Assembly (NCBI RefSeq): GCF_963855985.1
Contig: NC_087099.1
Coordinates: forward strand, 650,001 to 714,000
Direction of reading: 5' to 3'
Source: Ostrinia nubilalis
Lineage: Eukaryota; Arthropoda; Insecta; Lepidoptera; Crambidae
DNA: 64,000 bases
The translations under genes and the position numbers were made by a program. Shown here piece after piece: positions 1 through 8,817 of this stretch (position 1 is its first letter; every line of letters begins with the position of its first letter). The notes beneath the pieces are model-generated. The model was not told where the DNA came from. It made no database searches and worked only from the letters and a program-made list of their open reading frames with translations.

Positions 1-779
1 ACACCGTTCGTCACATACGAGTACATGACCCACAAAGCTTTTTTGTCTTATTATATCAGGTCAGTTTGATTGATGAAATGCAGTGTTTTAAGCAAGTATA
101 GCTTTATCTAGAAAATCCCTCTGATCAATGCTTTGGTACCTATGTAATTTTATGAATTTTATGGTCCTTTTTCATTTTCTAAATGAAAGCTTTATTTCTT
201 TCTTTCTTTTTACTGTCTTATTGAAGTTAATACCCAAAATTTTAAATTTTATTAGAGTTGCAAACTTGCCGATTTGTAAAGTACATCATCATCCTTCAGC
301 TCTCGTTTGTTTCCCAATCACATTCAATTAAAACAGTCCCCGAACATGAATGGACAACCAGGCCTGCCAGTACATCTCGTTATGTAAGAGCAGGACCGAC
401 TGAACTTGGCATCAACCTACATTCGAGCGGGCCCGTTTGGCTGCTTATGCATTCATTAATCGGTGTATGAATGCCGAAGGAGCGAGGTACGAAGCAAGTG
501 AAAGCTTCGAGGATGCGGCACTTAAGCAGAGTTGGTAGGTTGATTGAAATTTGGTTGCATAAAAGAAAACGACCAAAATAAGGCTATAATAATTATTAAT
601 AGGTGTTAATTGTCTACCAGATGACAATAAAAAATCGACAAAAATCGTGAAATATCATAGGAGGCTGGATATTTTTTTTTTTTGGAATTTTGCGTTCTCT
701 ATTTTTACCCGACTGCGCCAGAAGGAGGGTTAAGTTTTTTTTTTGATAAAATATACATTATACATACATATACTGTAAT
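1..779. other. Intergenic, no gene seen
   Basis: AT-rich sequence without a credible gene. Its short open frames lack codon bias, splice context and recognisable motifs. A somewhat GC-richer patch near 335-545 has no coding signature and could be a regulatory or conserved non-coding stretch, which is inference only. A short repeat fragment lies at 706-740. Confidence 0.6.
706..740. repeat. Short interspersed repeat tail (copy 1)
   Basis: The segment contains CCAGAAGGAGGGTTAAGTTT just after a CCCGACTGCGC-like stretch. A close copy lies at about 15041-15081 (CCGGACTGCTCCAGAAGGAG, then GGTTATGTTTT). Two related copies in one window indicate a dispersed repeat, probably the end of a retroelement. 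The family is not identified. Confidence 0.5.
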
Positions 780-901
780 ATATAAGGTCACCTCCAAAAG
801 ACAGACGATATTTAAGGGACCAATAAAACATCTTAAATTAATTAGTTTTAGATAATACAACCATATTTTTAGAATGCTAGTTTTCGAGATTTTTTGATGT
901 A

Positions 902-1006
902 ATGTTGAGTGAACCCGAAGTGCTGAGTGCGGTCCGGAGGCATGGCATCGATCGTGCCAGACAGTGCATCCGTGTACAAGGACGTCACGTCCAGCAGCTT
1001 ATGTAA
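902..1006 (+). pseudogene. Transposase C-terminal remnant
   Basis: A 34-codon frame from ATG at 902 to TAA at 1004-1006 ends in RARQCIRVQGRHVQQLM. It is far richer in GC than its surroundings and basic in composition. That ending resembles the extreme C-termini of insect IS630/Tc1-mariner-type transposases, which often finish with a Cys-containing, His-rich QG-H-x-x-x-L pattern. No catalytic DDE/D residues are present, and an in-frame stop at 878-880 closes the frame upstream, so this is only a tail inside an internally deleted element. It could instead be chance coding potential. Confidence 0.45.
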
Positions 1007-1047
1007 ATAATGTGAAATGAGTTTAAAATTAAAAAAATATTACATTA

Positions 1048-1187
1048 AGGGCTGATTTTTCAATTGTCAGATATCTTTTAACTGAAGAATAACCTTGTCA
1101 TTTTGACATATTTCCCGTACTAAAACTGTCAATGTGCCAAACTTATTCTTCAGTTAAAACTTATCCGACGATTGAAAAATCAGCCCT
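1048..1187. mobile_element. 140-bp MITE, TA target site
   Basis: The terminal inverted repeats are 21 bp with one mismatch. The left begins AGGGCTGATTTTTCAATTGTC minus its last base (1048 onward), and the right is its complement, ending at 1187. TA dinucleotides flank both ends (1046-1047 and 1188-1189). A second inner pair, TTAACTGAAGAATAA and TTATTCTTCAGTTAA, lengthens the potential hairpin. The element is nested in the older element at 780-1316, which gives relative ages. TA flanks fit a Tc1/mariner-type MITE. Confidence 0.8.
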
Positions 1188-1581
1188 TAGTTTGTTAGGA
1201 AAAGTAAAAACAGAAATTAGCCTATTTTTTTTGGTTTTAATGCTAGGGTCCAATTTTTATAATATAATTAGATGCCCTATTAAAATTTCGTCTGTCTTTT
1301 GGAGGTGACCTTATATGAAATGTGTATAAAAATACGAGCTTTCATGGGATGTTTATATTAGTGCCGCCAATCAAACGACATTTGAATCTTAAAGACTCCT
1401 CATGGAAGCTTTACCTTCCGTACTTCTTGTTTACGTTAAACTCCGCAGTGAGCGGCGTAACCTCCGAACTGTTGCGGACGTTGAATGCCGCCTCCACGCA
1501 AGCTCCTTCATACCTCCCGTAATTTATACAGAATTCAAGTACAATATTGCGTGCGTATTGTAGTATTTCGGCGGTCGCCAA

Positions 1582-1589
1582 TATAAATA
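1582..1589 (+). promoter_or_regulatory. TATA box of gene 1
   Basis: TATAAATA lies 74 bases upstream of the ATG at 1656. Normal spacing puts transcription start near 1612, for a leader of about 45 nt with no upstream ATG. Genes 2 and 3 have comparable TATA elements. Confidence 0.75.
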
Positions 1590-1655
1590 CCCGAGGAGGC
1601 TTCAGGTCGTTAGATAACTTCGCACCACCGCGTCGACAACAACAAATAAACAACC

Positions 1656-2824
1656 ATGCAGACCTTTGTAAGTGTTGTTCGAAAAAAGTTCAATGTGTTT
1701 TTTAAATTTTTCGTATAACTTTAACAAGATAAAGACGCATATTAATCGAATTGAACTATAACATCATTAAAAGCCGTCGGAGGCTGTACAACAATAAGTG
1801 TTATAGCGTTCTTGGTATAAGAAATTTTGGTCAGCTCGTAGGTTGATGACAAACGTTTGTTGTGCTTTTCCAATAACTAGCTTTTGTTTGTTTCGAGGGA
1901 AAATTTTATCCAACGGGACTAGACTAGTATGGAAGCCAAGTATTCTTTTTCATACCGTGTTTTTCCTAAATTATCTTTGACGTCAAGTTTATAAAAAGTT
2001 ACAAAAAATGTGATGATTATTTGAGTGAGATGTCCCAACAAGTTATCGGTAGAATGTTTGATGAAACAGCGATATAGCAGTATCTGGTTACTTACAATCA
2101 CAAAATGTGGAATTCTTTTCGTTGAAATATGAGAGTGACTTTTATTGGGTAAACAAATATTTGTTGTTAGGTGTTTTCTAATCTTATTATCTCAAAAATT
2201 TGTGAGTAATTGGTAGTCTGATATTTACTTCAAGATCTTTGCTTTTATTTACTCTGGCTCGGCCACTTTAGTGTTACGAATCAGCACGGCAGCGATAGTT
2301 CAAATGCTAAAAATTGTAACTTACGTTATTAAATTAATGTTGTTTTTTTAATTAAATTGTAACCATCTTTTTTTCGCTAACAGGTAGCTTTCGCCGCCCT
2401 CCTGGCTTACGCCGCCGCCGCCCCCGGCCTCCTCGTGGCGCACCAGCCCGTGGTAGCGGTCCACTCCGCCCCCGTGGTCCACGCAGCCGTTCCCGTGGTG
2501 GGCTCCAAGACCACCATCACCAAGAGCAGCCAGGTCGTCAACCACGGCTCCCCAGTGGTCCACGCTGTCCACGCTGCCCCCGTCGTGGTCAAGACCGCTC
2601 ATGTCGTGGCTCCCGTTGTTCACGCCACCCCAGTCGTCCACACCGTCCACTCTGCCCCAGTAGTCCACACCGTCCACGCTGCCCCAGTAGTCCACGCCGC
2701 CCCAGTGGTCCACGCCGCCCCCCTGGTCGTGAAGACCGCCCCCGTGGCTGTGGCTCACAGCAGCTCCGTCGTGCACCACGGCTCAGTCGTCAAGGCTGTC
2801 CCGCTCGTCGCCGTCCACCACTGA
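1656..2824 (+). CDS. Secreted His/Val/Ala/Pro-rich repeat protein, cuticular-type (gene 1)
   Basis: Two coding exons: 1656-1667 (four codons, MQTF, then GTAAGTG) and 2384-2824 (after TTTTTTTCGCTAACAG), joined by a 716-bp phase-0 intron. The product is 150 aa. Residues 1-17 are a signal peptide with an alanine-rich end (AYAAAA before PG). Residues 60-117 are an imperfect array of PVVHA-A/T/V units, for example PVVHTVHSAPVVHTVHAAP. A less repetitive patch, KTTITKSSQVVNHGSP (46-61), precedes the array, and the protein ends AVPLVAVHH. There is no cysteine and no Rebers-Riddiford chitin-binding consensus. Insect proteins of this style are usually annotated as low-complexity cuticular proteins, so an extracellular structural role is inferred. 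Strong C/G bias at third positions also creates long false frames on the minus strand. An AATAAA follows at 2836. Confidence 0.88.
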
Positions 2825-2835
2825 TTTCGTCTTAG

Positions 2836-2841
2836 AATAAA
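2836..2841 (+). terminator. Polyadenylation signal, gene 1
   Basis: AATAAA lies 12 bases after the gene 1 stop codon. It is the first canonical signal downstream and implies a very short 3' UTR. Confidence 0.7.
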
Positions 2842-4513
2842 TAACTAAATTATATTACCACCAATTACTTCGTTTCATTTTTTATTCTAGCCTAGCAAAC
2901 AAAATAGCTCAGTCTATCATCGTTAAATTTAAATAGGCCCCGAGTTTTCTTACTTTCCTTTATCGATAAATGGTTAGAGAGATTTTAATTCTATTTCATT
3001 TAAGACCTAAAAGTTTAATAGCAAGTAATCAATGAAAGTTACAAATTGCTACCATTTAAATTGATTCATTGGAAAATGTTGAATTTCGTTCGAAACTAAC
3101 TTTAGTTCTCCTAAAATAATATACTTTGTTGATACAATGAAAATCATATTTCATCATGCGCCAAAAGCAAATCAGGTACCCCGCTTCAATGTAATGTTTT
3201 GACGCTAACTTAACTTAATGACGTACTTAATTATAATCATGATTAAGGTTTAATTACCGGCCGAACAACCCAGCCGTGGCTCAGGCGGATTCTAGGGCGA
3301 GAATGTGAACACCGCCTGGCATGATAATCGCTGCATCGCATGTACTCGAGCGCAGGCAAGAAATAAACAAGCGTATCTGTCGTGTGAACATCATCGAGGA
3401 AAACTTCAAAATAATTGCTGTTTAAAAAAGTTTTTTGTGATGAAAGTGCTGAGTATAAATTGTAATTGCTCGGTCTCATTTTACTATTTTGGAATACTTG
3501 ATTTTGTACCATTGAAAAAAGGAGATGAAACAAAAACTGTTGATTACAAATGCAAATGTTTAATGTCTAGATAATAAAGATCTGGAGCTAAGACCAATGG
3601 GGTCAGACTGACCTTTCTTGACTTTTGGTGTTCTTTGATACGAAATTCTTACTGACTTTGAAATAACTTCAAAAAAGTAAAATTAATTACTGTACTTTAT
3701 TTACTCACCCAACTAAAAAAGGTTTACTATTGTGCCATCTAAAGAAAGAATGCCATAGAGTGCCTTTTTCGTATGAAAGCTAGTGCTTACAAGTCTAATA
3801 TAGAAGAGTTTTCCTCGAAATCGAATCTAGAGCGGTCAGACAACCTGGGAAATGATATCGGTAGGTAGCTCCATTTGGGAAATGGATTGGGCAAGATTTA
3901 GCTCATTTCAGAGATTTGGAAAGTAATTCCATTCATTTATTTCATGTAGCCAGCTTTTATGAGAAAACAAATAATTGCTAATTTTGTTTCTATGAAAATA
4001 AGTTTACTAACTGATCTCACTCATTACAGCTTGCTTTAATATGATTAATTGTAACTACATTTCACTCTAATATGCGGCTAGAGTAAGTATATTATTGTTG
4101 CGTTCGGTTCAATAAATCTTAGCGTTAGTATTATAATTTTGCTTAATTTATTTACTTTAATTACCACTATAATTTGTACTTAACGTCTTTAAATACCTAT
4201 TTACATTCTAAGTTAAGTCATAAAATGCAAATAAATTCAATTTAATGGCCATAAAATATTAGTACAGTTGAATACGTCAAATTCAAATTCAAAATGGTGC
4301 TAAAATATCTAGAAGATTTATATTACAATCTCAGCAGGGTATAAACAGCTCACAAGATAATAATATTATTTTGATTTTTTATGAAGGAACCACATTAAGA
4401 AGTTTGAAAGTGTTTCTATGGGCTAAGTTGTAGTAATGAAATTCATTGAGTGACTTACATACAATACCTTCTTATAATAATAAACATATTATCTATAAAC
4501 ATATTATTGTCTA
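2842..4513. other. Intergenic, genes 1-2
   Basis: No gene recognised. The open frames near 3243-3574 overlap on both strands and lack motifs. A GC-richer patch at about 3255-3370 lies roughly 2 kb upstream of the gene 2 promoter and might be regulatory, but nothing specific supports this. Confidence 0.55.
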
Positions 4514-4755
4514 GTCGGCCGTTTGGTGTTGGGTTCGATTCCCGCACAGTACAAACATTTGTGTGCATGAACATATTTGTTTGTATTGAACTGGGTGTTT
4601 TCTAGTATAATAAGTGTGTATTTACAAAAAAAAAGTATTTAAGTATGTTTATATCCGTTCTCTAGTACCCATAGTACAAGCTTTGCTTAGTTTGGGACTA
4701 GAAGCGCAGTGTAAAATGTCTAAGGATATTTAATTTAATTATTATTATTTATCAG
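4514..4755 (+). repeat. tRNA-derived SINE-like repeat, near full length
   Basis: The left part carries a tRNA B-box-like GGTTCGATTCCC (4532-4543). The right part, from about 4618, matches a copy at 56015-56158: a poly-A stretch, then AGTACCCATAGTACAAGCTT, TTAGTTTGGGACTAGA, CGCAGTGTAAAATGTC and AAGGATATTTA, ending in an ATT-rich tail. A pol III-type head plus a conserved tail with a simple-repeat end is the classic SINE layout. The exact 5' boundary is uncertain. Confidence 0.65.
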
Positions 4756-5304
4756 CTTATGAATATTTGCATATTTTTCGACTAAACATTTGTTGTTGAC
4801 TGTACAAGAGTTGTAACTAACGTAGTCAAGATGTGCCAACAAGATAAGTTCGAGTAAAGATGACCGGTCTCGACATATTTGGCTGTCAGCGCCTGTTGCG
4901 GCTCTTTAGGTGAACTCGCAACGATGCGCGATGTATCGATTGTCGGGCAAGAAGTGGCATCGATTAAATTACTAGTTTTAAAATATCATGAGTTTTTCCC
5001 TTTCAAAACTCGATTCTTATCATTGTATGATTGATCATCATCAACAATAATATGTCTTCGAATTTTATTGAAGCGGTGGTACAGCCTCTTTAATTAAACT
5101 AGTACTTGTATCTAAAGCTCTATAAATGAATGTACTTAGATACAAGTAAAAATACTGTCAACCAACTAAAGAATTTTATTCGGTTAGTACCGATAGATCG
5201 GATGAGCAATCGTCAGATATTTTTAAAGCATTACTTTGTAACCTCTAGTAACTATAGCCAATACATTTAGTACCTAAATGGCAGACTATGCGAATTCCAG
5301 GCCG
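4756..5304. other. Upstream region of gene 2
   Basis: No coding frame. A GC-richer segment at about 4860-4965 lies 0.4-0.5 kb before the gene 2 promoter and may be regulatory (inference). The remainder is AT-rich. Confidence 0.45.
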
Positions 5305-5349
5305 TATAAAGCAGTGCGTTAGTGGACGAAACAGAATACACAGCGTGGC

Positions 5350-5358
5350 TATATATTT
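5350..5358 (+). promoter_or_regulatory. TATA box of gene 2
   Basis: TATATATTT at 5350 is 84 bases before the ATG at 5434. It places the start near 5380-5395, where TTAGTC and GCAGTCATT provide initiator-like sequence. An alternative TATAAA at 5305-5310 would give a leader roughly 100 nt long. The nearer box is preferred because the resulting leader length matches genes 1 and 3. Confidence 0.55.
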
Positions 5359-5433
5359 GCGAGCCCTGGGCGGGAAACTTAGTCGGCCAACTGCAGTCAT
5401 TGGCGCCATCCTGATATCCATTCAGGCAGGAAA

Positions 5434-8400
5434 ATGCATCGAATGGTAAGTCTATAAAATCGTACTCCTTTAATTTTTAAATAAACTTGATGGAGTAATT
5501 TTGTTCGCAAAAACATTGTTTGCTTTATTCTCAAGAAATGAATAGCGTCAGTTAAAACTATATTAGTAGTCAATCTGAAACTTTTTAAGCCTTTTGTATA
5601 AGCTCATAAGTATAGCATAATACTCTATCATGCCATGTCATATTGCTATTTACACTGGACATATTCTAATTCAAGATCTTTTGTAAAAGAAGTATTCTAC
5701 TTATATTTTATTGATACCAATCATAAGTCTTAGTCTTCCAAATCTCATTTATTTCCGAGATAATTATGAAAATATAGTACAAACAGAAATATTACGATTG
5801 ACCTTTACCTACATAACTCTAAATCAATTAAAATGGGCTCATGGCTGTAGGATTTAACATTAAGTCCCAAAGGTCACAAAATGGCTGTAGTAAATACCTA
5901 GAAAATACCCTTCCCAGCGGGACCCGATTGATTTTGCCAAAATTTCCTACTTAATAGTCTCTCTAATGTCTTAATTACATCTTAATATTATATTGCCCTC
6001 ACATTTTGAAGTTGGCACGTGTATATCTACTTACACGTTAATGACACTTAGCATTAGTCCTTTTGAACTTGTTTCGCGCGAATTTTTATATTACAGGAAT
6101 CTTTCTTCCTTAAAATTTATAGGAATAGTATCTTCCTAATTAGAAATAATTAACTTTTTAAAAAAATAAAACCGACTTCAAATGCGTGAACACAAAAAAA
6201 AATTAAAAATTAAAAATATTGCGTATAAAAAAGTTCATCCCCAATTTTCCACCCTTGGGGGTGAAATATTTTCTTCAAATTCGCATGAAACCACCCTTTT
6301 GATAATACCTATTCAACAAAAAAATAATCGTTCAAATTGATTTATAATCGGCGGAGATATTGCGTATAAAAAAGTTCATCCCCAATTTTCCACCGTTGGG
6401 GGTTGTTTTTTCTATTATTTAATTTAAATGGGACCACCCTTGAGGTATTACCTATACGCCGAAAAAAGATTGGTTCAAATCGGTTCATAATTGGCGGAGT
6501 TATCGCGTAACAAATATAGAAAAAAAAAAAAAAAAACATACGGGTCGAATTGAGAACCTCCTCCTTTTTTTGAAGTCGGTTGAAAAGATCTTTAACATTT
6601 CTTAACATGCTTAGATCATATTCCGAATACACTAAGGCTGAGTTGCACCACCTAATTTTGACCGTAACTATAACGATAACCGGTGCTTTTTGTATGGAGT
6701 TTGACAGATTTTTGACGTTTGTCAAAGTTAAAGTAAGATGATGCAACCCAGCCTAATAATACTTGAGATAAAGGCATAACTTCATTGTTTACACATTATT
6801 AACCCCGATCTATCATTGCCCATAATAATTCATGGCTCGGTTTAGTAACTCAGAATTGACTCTGAAAGCAGATCTTACACGGATGTGGTCCATATAATTA
6901 GGTCGATGTAGTAAGGCTATTCATAAGGCGATCTCCTTTCTTCTTATTTCGTTTTCGTACTTATAAATAAATGCAACAGATTCCGCCTTCATCAAGCAGA
7001 CTTAATGATTATTATTACAACTCAATTATAATCAAATATTTAATAACAAGTACAAGGCGGATTGTTTTTATTGTTGTAACAGCCAATGTGGTTTCCGAAA
7101 ACCCGAAAAGACACTACGGTTGGTGCCTATGACTCATGAAATGTTAGGATGATCACAATCTCAGTTGTCAACCCTGAATAATTTACTAGTAGTCAGTCTG
7201 AGACATTACTCACATCCATTTACTTAAAACATTGCCATGAAATAATAAAATCTGGTAAAATAAAATAATCTTTGTGAAACCGTAATGAATGATTTGTTCT
7301 GCACTCTTGCGGTCCGACCTACTAATTAGGCTCCTGCTAGAGCAAATATTGCCCCAATAAGTTTTTACTGTCCCCGGGGACCCAATCAAGCACAGAGGTT
7401 ATTGGGTCACAACTGTCACAAGGCTTATCATTGAATCTTTTCAACAAAGCTTTAGATCCGTCAATATTTTTGATAAAACTTTGCATAACTTAAGACGGAC
7501 GACGGACGAACGTGATGAATAGCTGATTTGTACGTGTTATTGTATTTTAAGATAGGTATTTGTAGAACTTGTAAACTTGTTGTAATGATATGATAGCAGT
7601 AGCATAATAATCACAGTCTTTTAATTTCATAATTACTGATAAAAATATAATTAAATTATAAATTAATATTTATAAATCTTTTTTAAAAATGTATTTGGAA
7701 TGGAGTTTAAGAGAGAACAAGTTATTTAGCCATATAAGCAGTACTTCTGCAATTTGGGTTGTAAACTTGTAAACCTAACAAAACTTCAGAGCCTAGGCTT
7801 CTGAGGCCTTCTAGCCAGGGTCATTAGATTAGACGATGGATATAGCTTTTGATAGCAAACATCCTTGATTAATCACTAGAGAGTTGGACTTTCTTAAACT
7901 GGATAAGTTGTGGGTTTTATATTCAGACGTTAAACAAATTGTCAAAAATTGTAAAAAAGTCAACCTTCAAGGATTTTCACTGCGACTGGTCATGCTCTGC
8001 CCGTATCCAGGGGCTTCCCTTTGCTAGATTGTCGGCCCATCAAGTGAGGCCTGCCAACACCGCTTTCCAGACGTTAAAAAAAATGTAAAGGATCAAGGAT
8101 TTTTCATTGAAATCCTTGATCCTTTACATTCAAGGATCAAGGATTCACAGTGACCGGTCATGCTCTCTGCCCGTATCCAGGTGCTTCCCACGTTTTTGCT
8201 AGATCGTCGATCCATCAAGTGAGGCCTGCCCACACCGCATCTGATCTGGACAACCGGTCCGTTGTCGTCACTCGAGAACTTTTAAATAAAAAGAGCAATA
8301 ATCAACAACAGCGTGGGCAGGCCTCCTACTAGGTGGACCGACGATCTGGTAAACGTCGCGGGAAGAGCCTGGATGCGGGCAGCGGACCGTTCATTGTGGA

Positions 8401-8796
8401 AAACCTTGGGGGAGGCCTTTGTCGAGCAGTGGACGTCATTTGGCTGAAACGAACGAACGAATCAACGCCTTCGGATACTAAAAATGACCTGATGGTGGTG
8501 ATACACAGTGCTATATAGTTCCAAAAATAGGTAGGAACGACATAACGATCTTAAACACTAATATCCTAATGTTTTTAATAAACGCTATTGTTCTCTTCCA
8601 GGTACTCCTGCTCTCTCTGCTGGCCATGGCGGCGGCAGCACCAGCGCCGAAGCCGATCGTCGTGTATCCGCACGTGTCCAGCGTGTACCACCCGCCTGTG
8701 GTGTCCGCGCCGCTCGTGCACGCGCCCGTCGTCTCGCACGTCAGCACGTTGTACCACCACCCGCACGTGCTGCCTGTGCACCCGCTTTATTTTTGA
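5434..8796 (+). CDS. Short secreted His/Pro/Val-rich protein, paralogue of gene 1 (gene 2)
   Basis: Two coding exons: 5434-5445 (MHRM, then GTAAGTC) and 8602-8796 (after TTGTTCTCTTCCAG), split by a 3156-bp phase-0 intron. The product is 68 aa. Residues 1-17 form a signal peptide (core LLLSLLAMAAAA). The mature part is rich in His, Pro, Val and Tyr, with PPVVSAPLVHAPVV at 35-48 as a vestige of the VVHA-type repeat, and it ends PVHPLYF. There is no cysteine or known domain. Gene structure (four-codon exon 1, Val opening exon 2) is the same as genes 1 and 3, which supports a tandem-duplicate family of cuticular-type proteins. The tyrosines and the lost C-terminal AVHH make it the most divergent member. 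The intron carries at least four repeat insertions. An AATAAA follows at 8812. Confidence 0.82.
6170..6581. mobile_element. Inverted-repeat element in gene 2 intron
   Basis: The element is bounded by AACCGACTTCA (6170-6180) and its complement TGAAGTCGGTT (6571-6581). Inside, a block of about 38 bp (ATATTGCGTATAAAAAAG followed by TTCATCCCCAATTTTCC) occurs twice, starting at 6216 and 6357, a 141-bp period. A 17-A run lies near 6520. The short termini and internal tandem duplication fit a degenerate non-autonomous DNA element common in moth introns. The family is not identified. Confidence 0.6.
6633..6756. mobile_element. 124-bp MITE, family A copy 1
   Basis: The terminal inverted repeats are TAAGGCTGAGTTGCACCA on the left and TGATGCAACCCAGCCTAA on the right. 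The same element lies in the opposite orientation at 41946-42070 with the interior also conserved (TTGACAGATTTTTGACGTTT), so it is a dispersed family. It sits inside the gene 2 intron. Confidence 0.8.
7975..8240. repeat. Tandem fragments of the lepidopteran short element, 168-bp period
   Basis: Two adjacent related copies (about 7975-8070 and 8144-8240, period 168) carry GGTCATGCTCT, GCCCGTATCCAGG, a GCTAGAT-GTCG block and CAAGTGAGGCCTGCC. They correspond to the inner half of the element whose outer half carries GTCCACTGCTGGACAAAGG. A perfect 19-bp hairpin (8083-8129) separates them. They are intronic to gene 2. Confidence 0.65.
8083..8129. repeat. Perfect 19-bp hairpin
   Basis: The left arm, 8083-8101 (ATGTAAAGGATCAAGGATT), pairs perfectly with 8111-8129 across a 9-base loop. 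The sequence TCAAGGATCAAGGATT follows at once, so the arm is also repeated directly. It probably arose with the surrounding element duplication. It would form a strong stem-loop in the gene 2 pre-mRNA. Confidence 0.85.
8311..8462 (-). repeat. Lepidopteran short element with (CGAA)n end
   Basis: On the minus strand this reads TTCAGCCAAATGACGTCCAC, then a CTGGACAAAGGCCTCCCC-like core, a GCCCGCATCCAGGCTCTTCC-like block and CCTGCCCACGC, starting beside a (TTCG)n run. Other copies lie at 12837, 20694, 24370, 43131, 47129 and 48354. Its inner half is inverted relative to 8168-8237, so the two could fold back. I associate this family with microsatellite-linked lepidopteran elements (MINE/Lep1 type), which is recall and not a search result. 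Confidence 0.75.
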
Positions 8797-8811
8797 TTGC
8801 GATTGAAATGT

Positions 8812-8817
8812 AATAAA
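8812..8817 (+). terminator. Polyadenylation signal, gene 2
   Basis: AATAAA lies 16 bases after the gene 2 stop codon, followed by a T/G-rich stretch (TTTAATGTTTTGTG) typical of the downstream element. Confidence 0.7.

Larger units (their letters stand above)
780..1316. mobile_element. Inverted-repeat DNA transposon remnant with nested MITE
   Basis: The outer ends, 780-808 and 1288-1316, are perfect 29-bp inverted repeats containing AAGGTCACCTCCAAAAGAC. Pairing continues weakly inwards (AAGGGACC on the left, GGTCC on the right). The interior holds a short open frame resembling a transposase C-terminus (902-1006) and a second inverted-repeat element (1048-1187). The layout fits an internally deleted, non-autonomous copy of a TIR transposon. 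The TA-rich flanks suggest a Tc1/mariner-like origin, but the superfamily is unproven. Confidence 0.75.

Noticed and set aside
2348..2779. 143-aa minus-strand frame rich in Gly, Asp and His
   Set aside because: It is the antisense shadow of the C/G-biased gene 1 exon 2. It has no splice or promoter support on the minus strand.
6342..6746. 134-aa minus-strand frame
   Set aside because: It spans two repeat elements (6170-6581 and 6633-6756) and includes a poly-Phe tract from a T/A run. It has no protein features.
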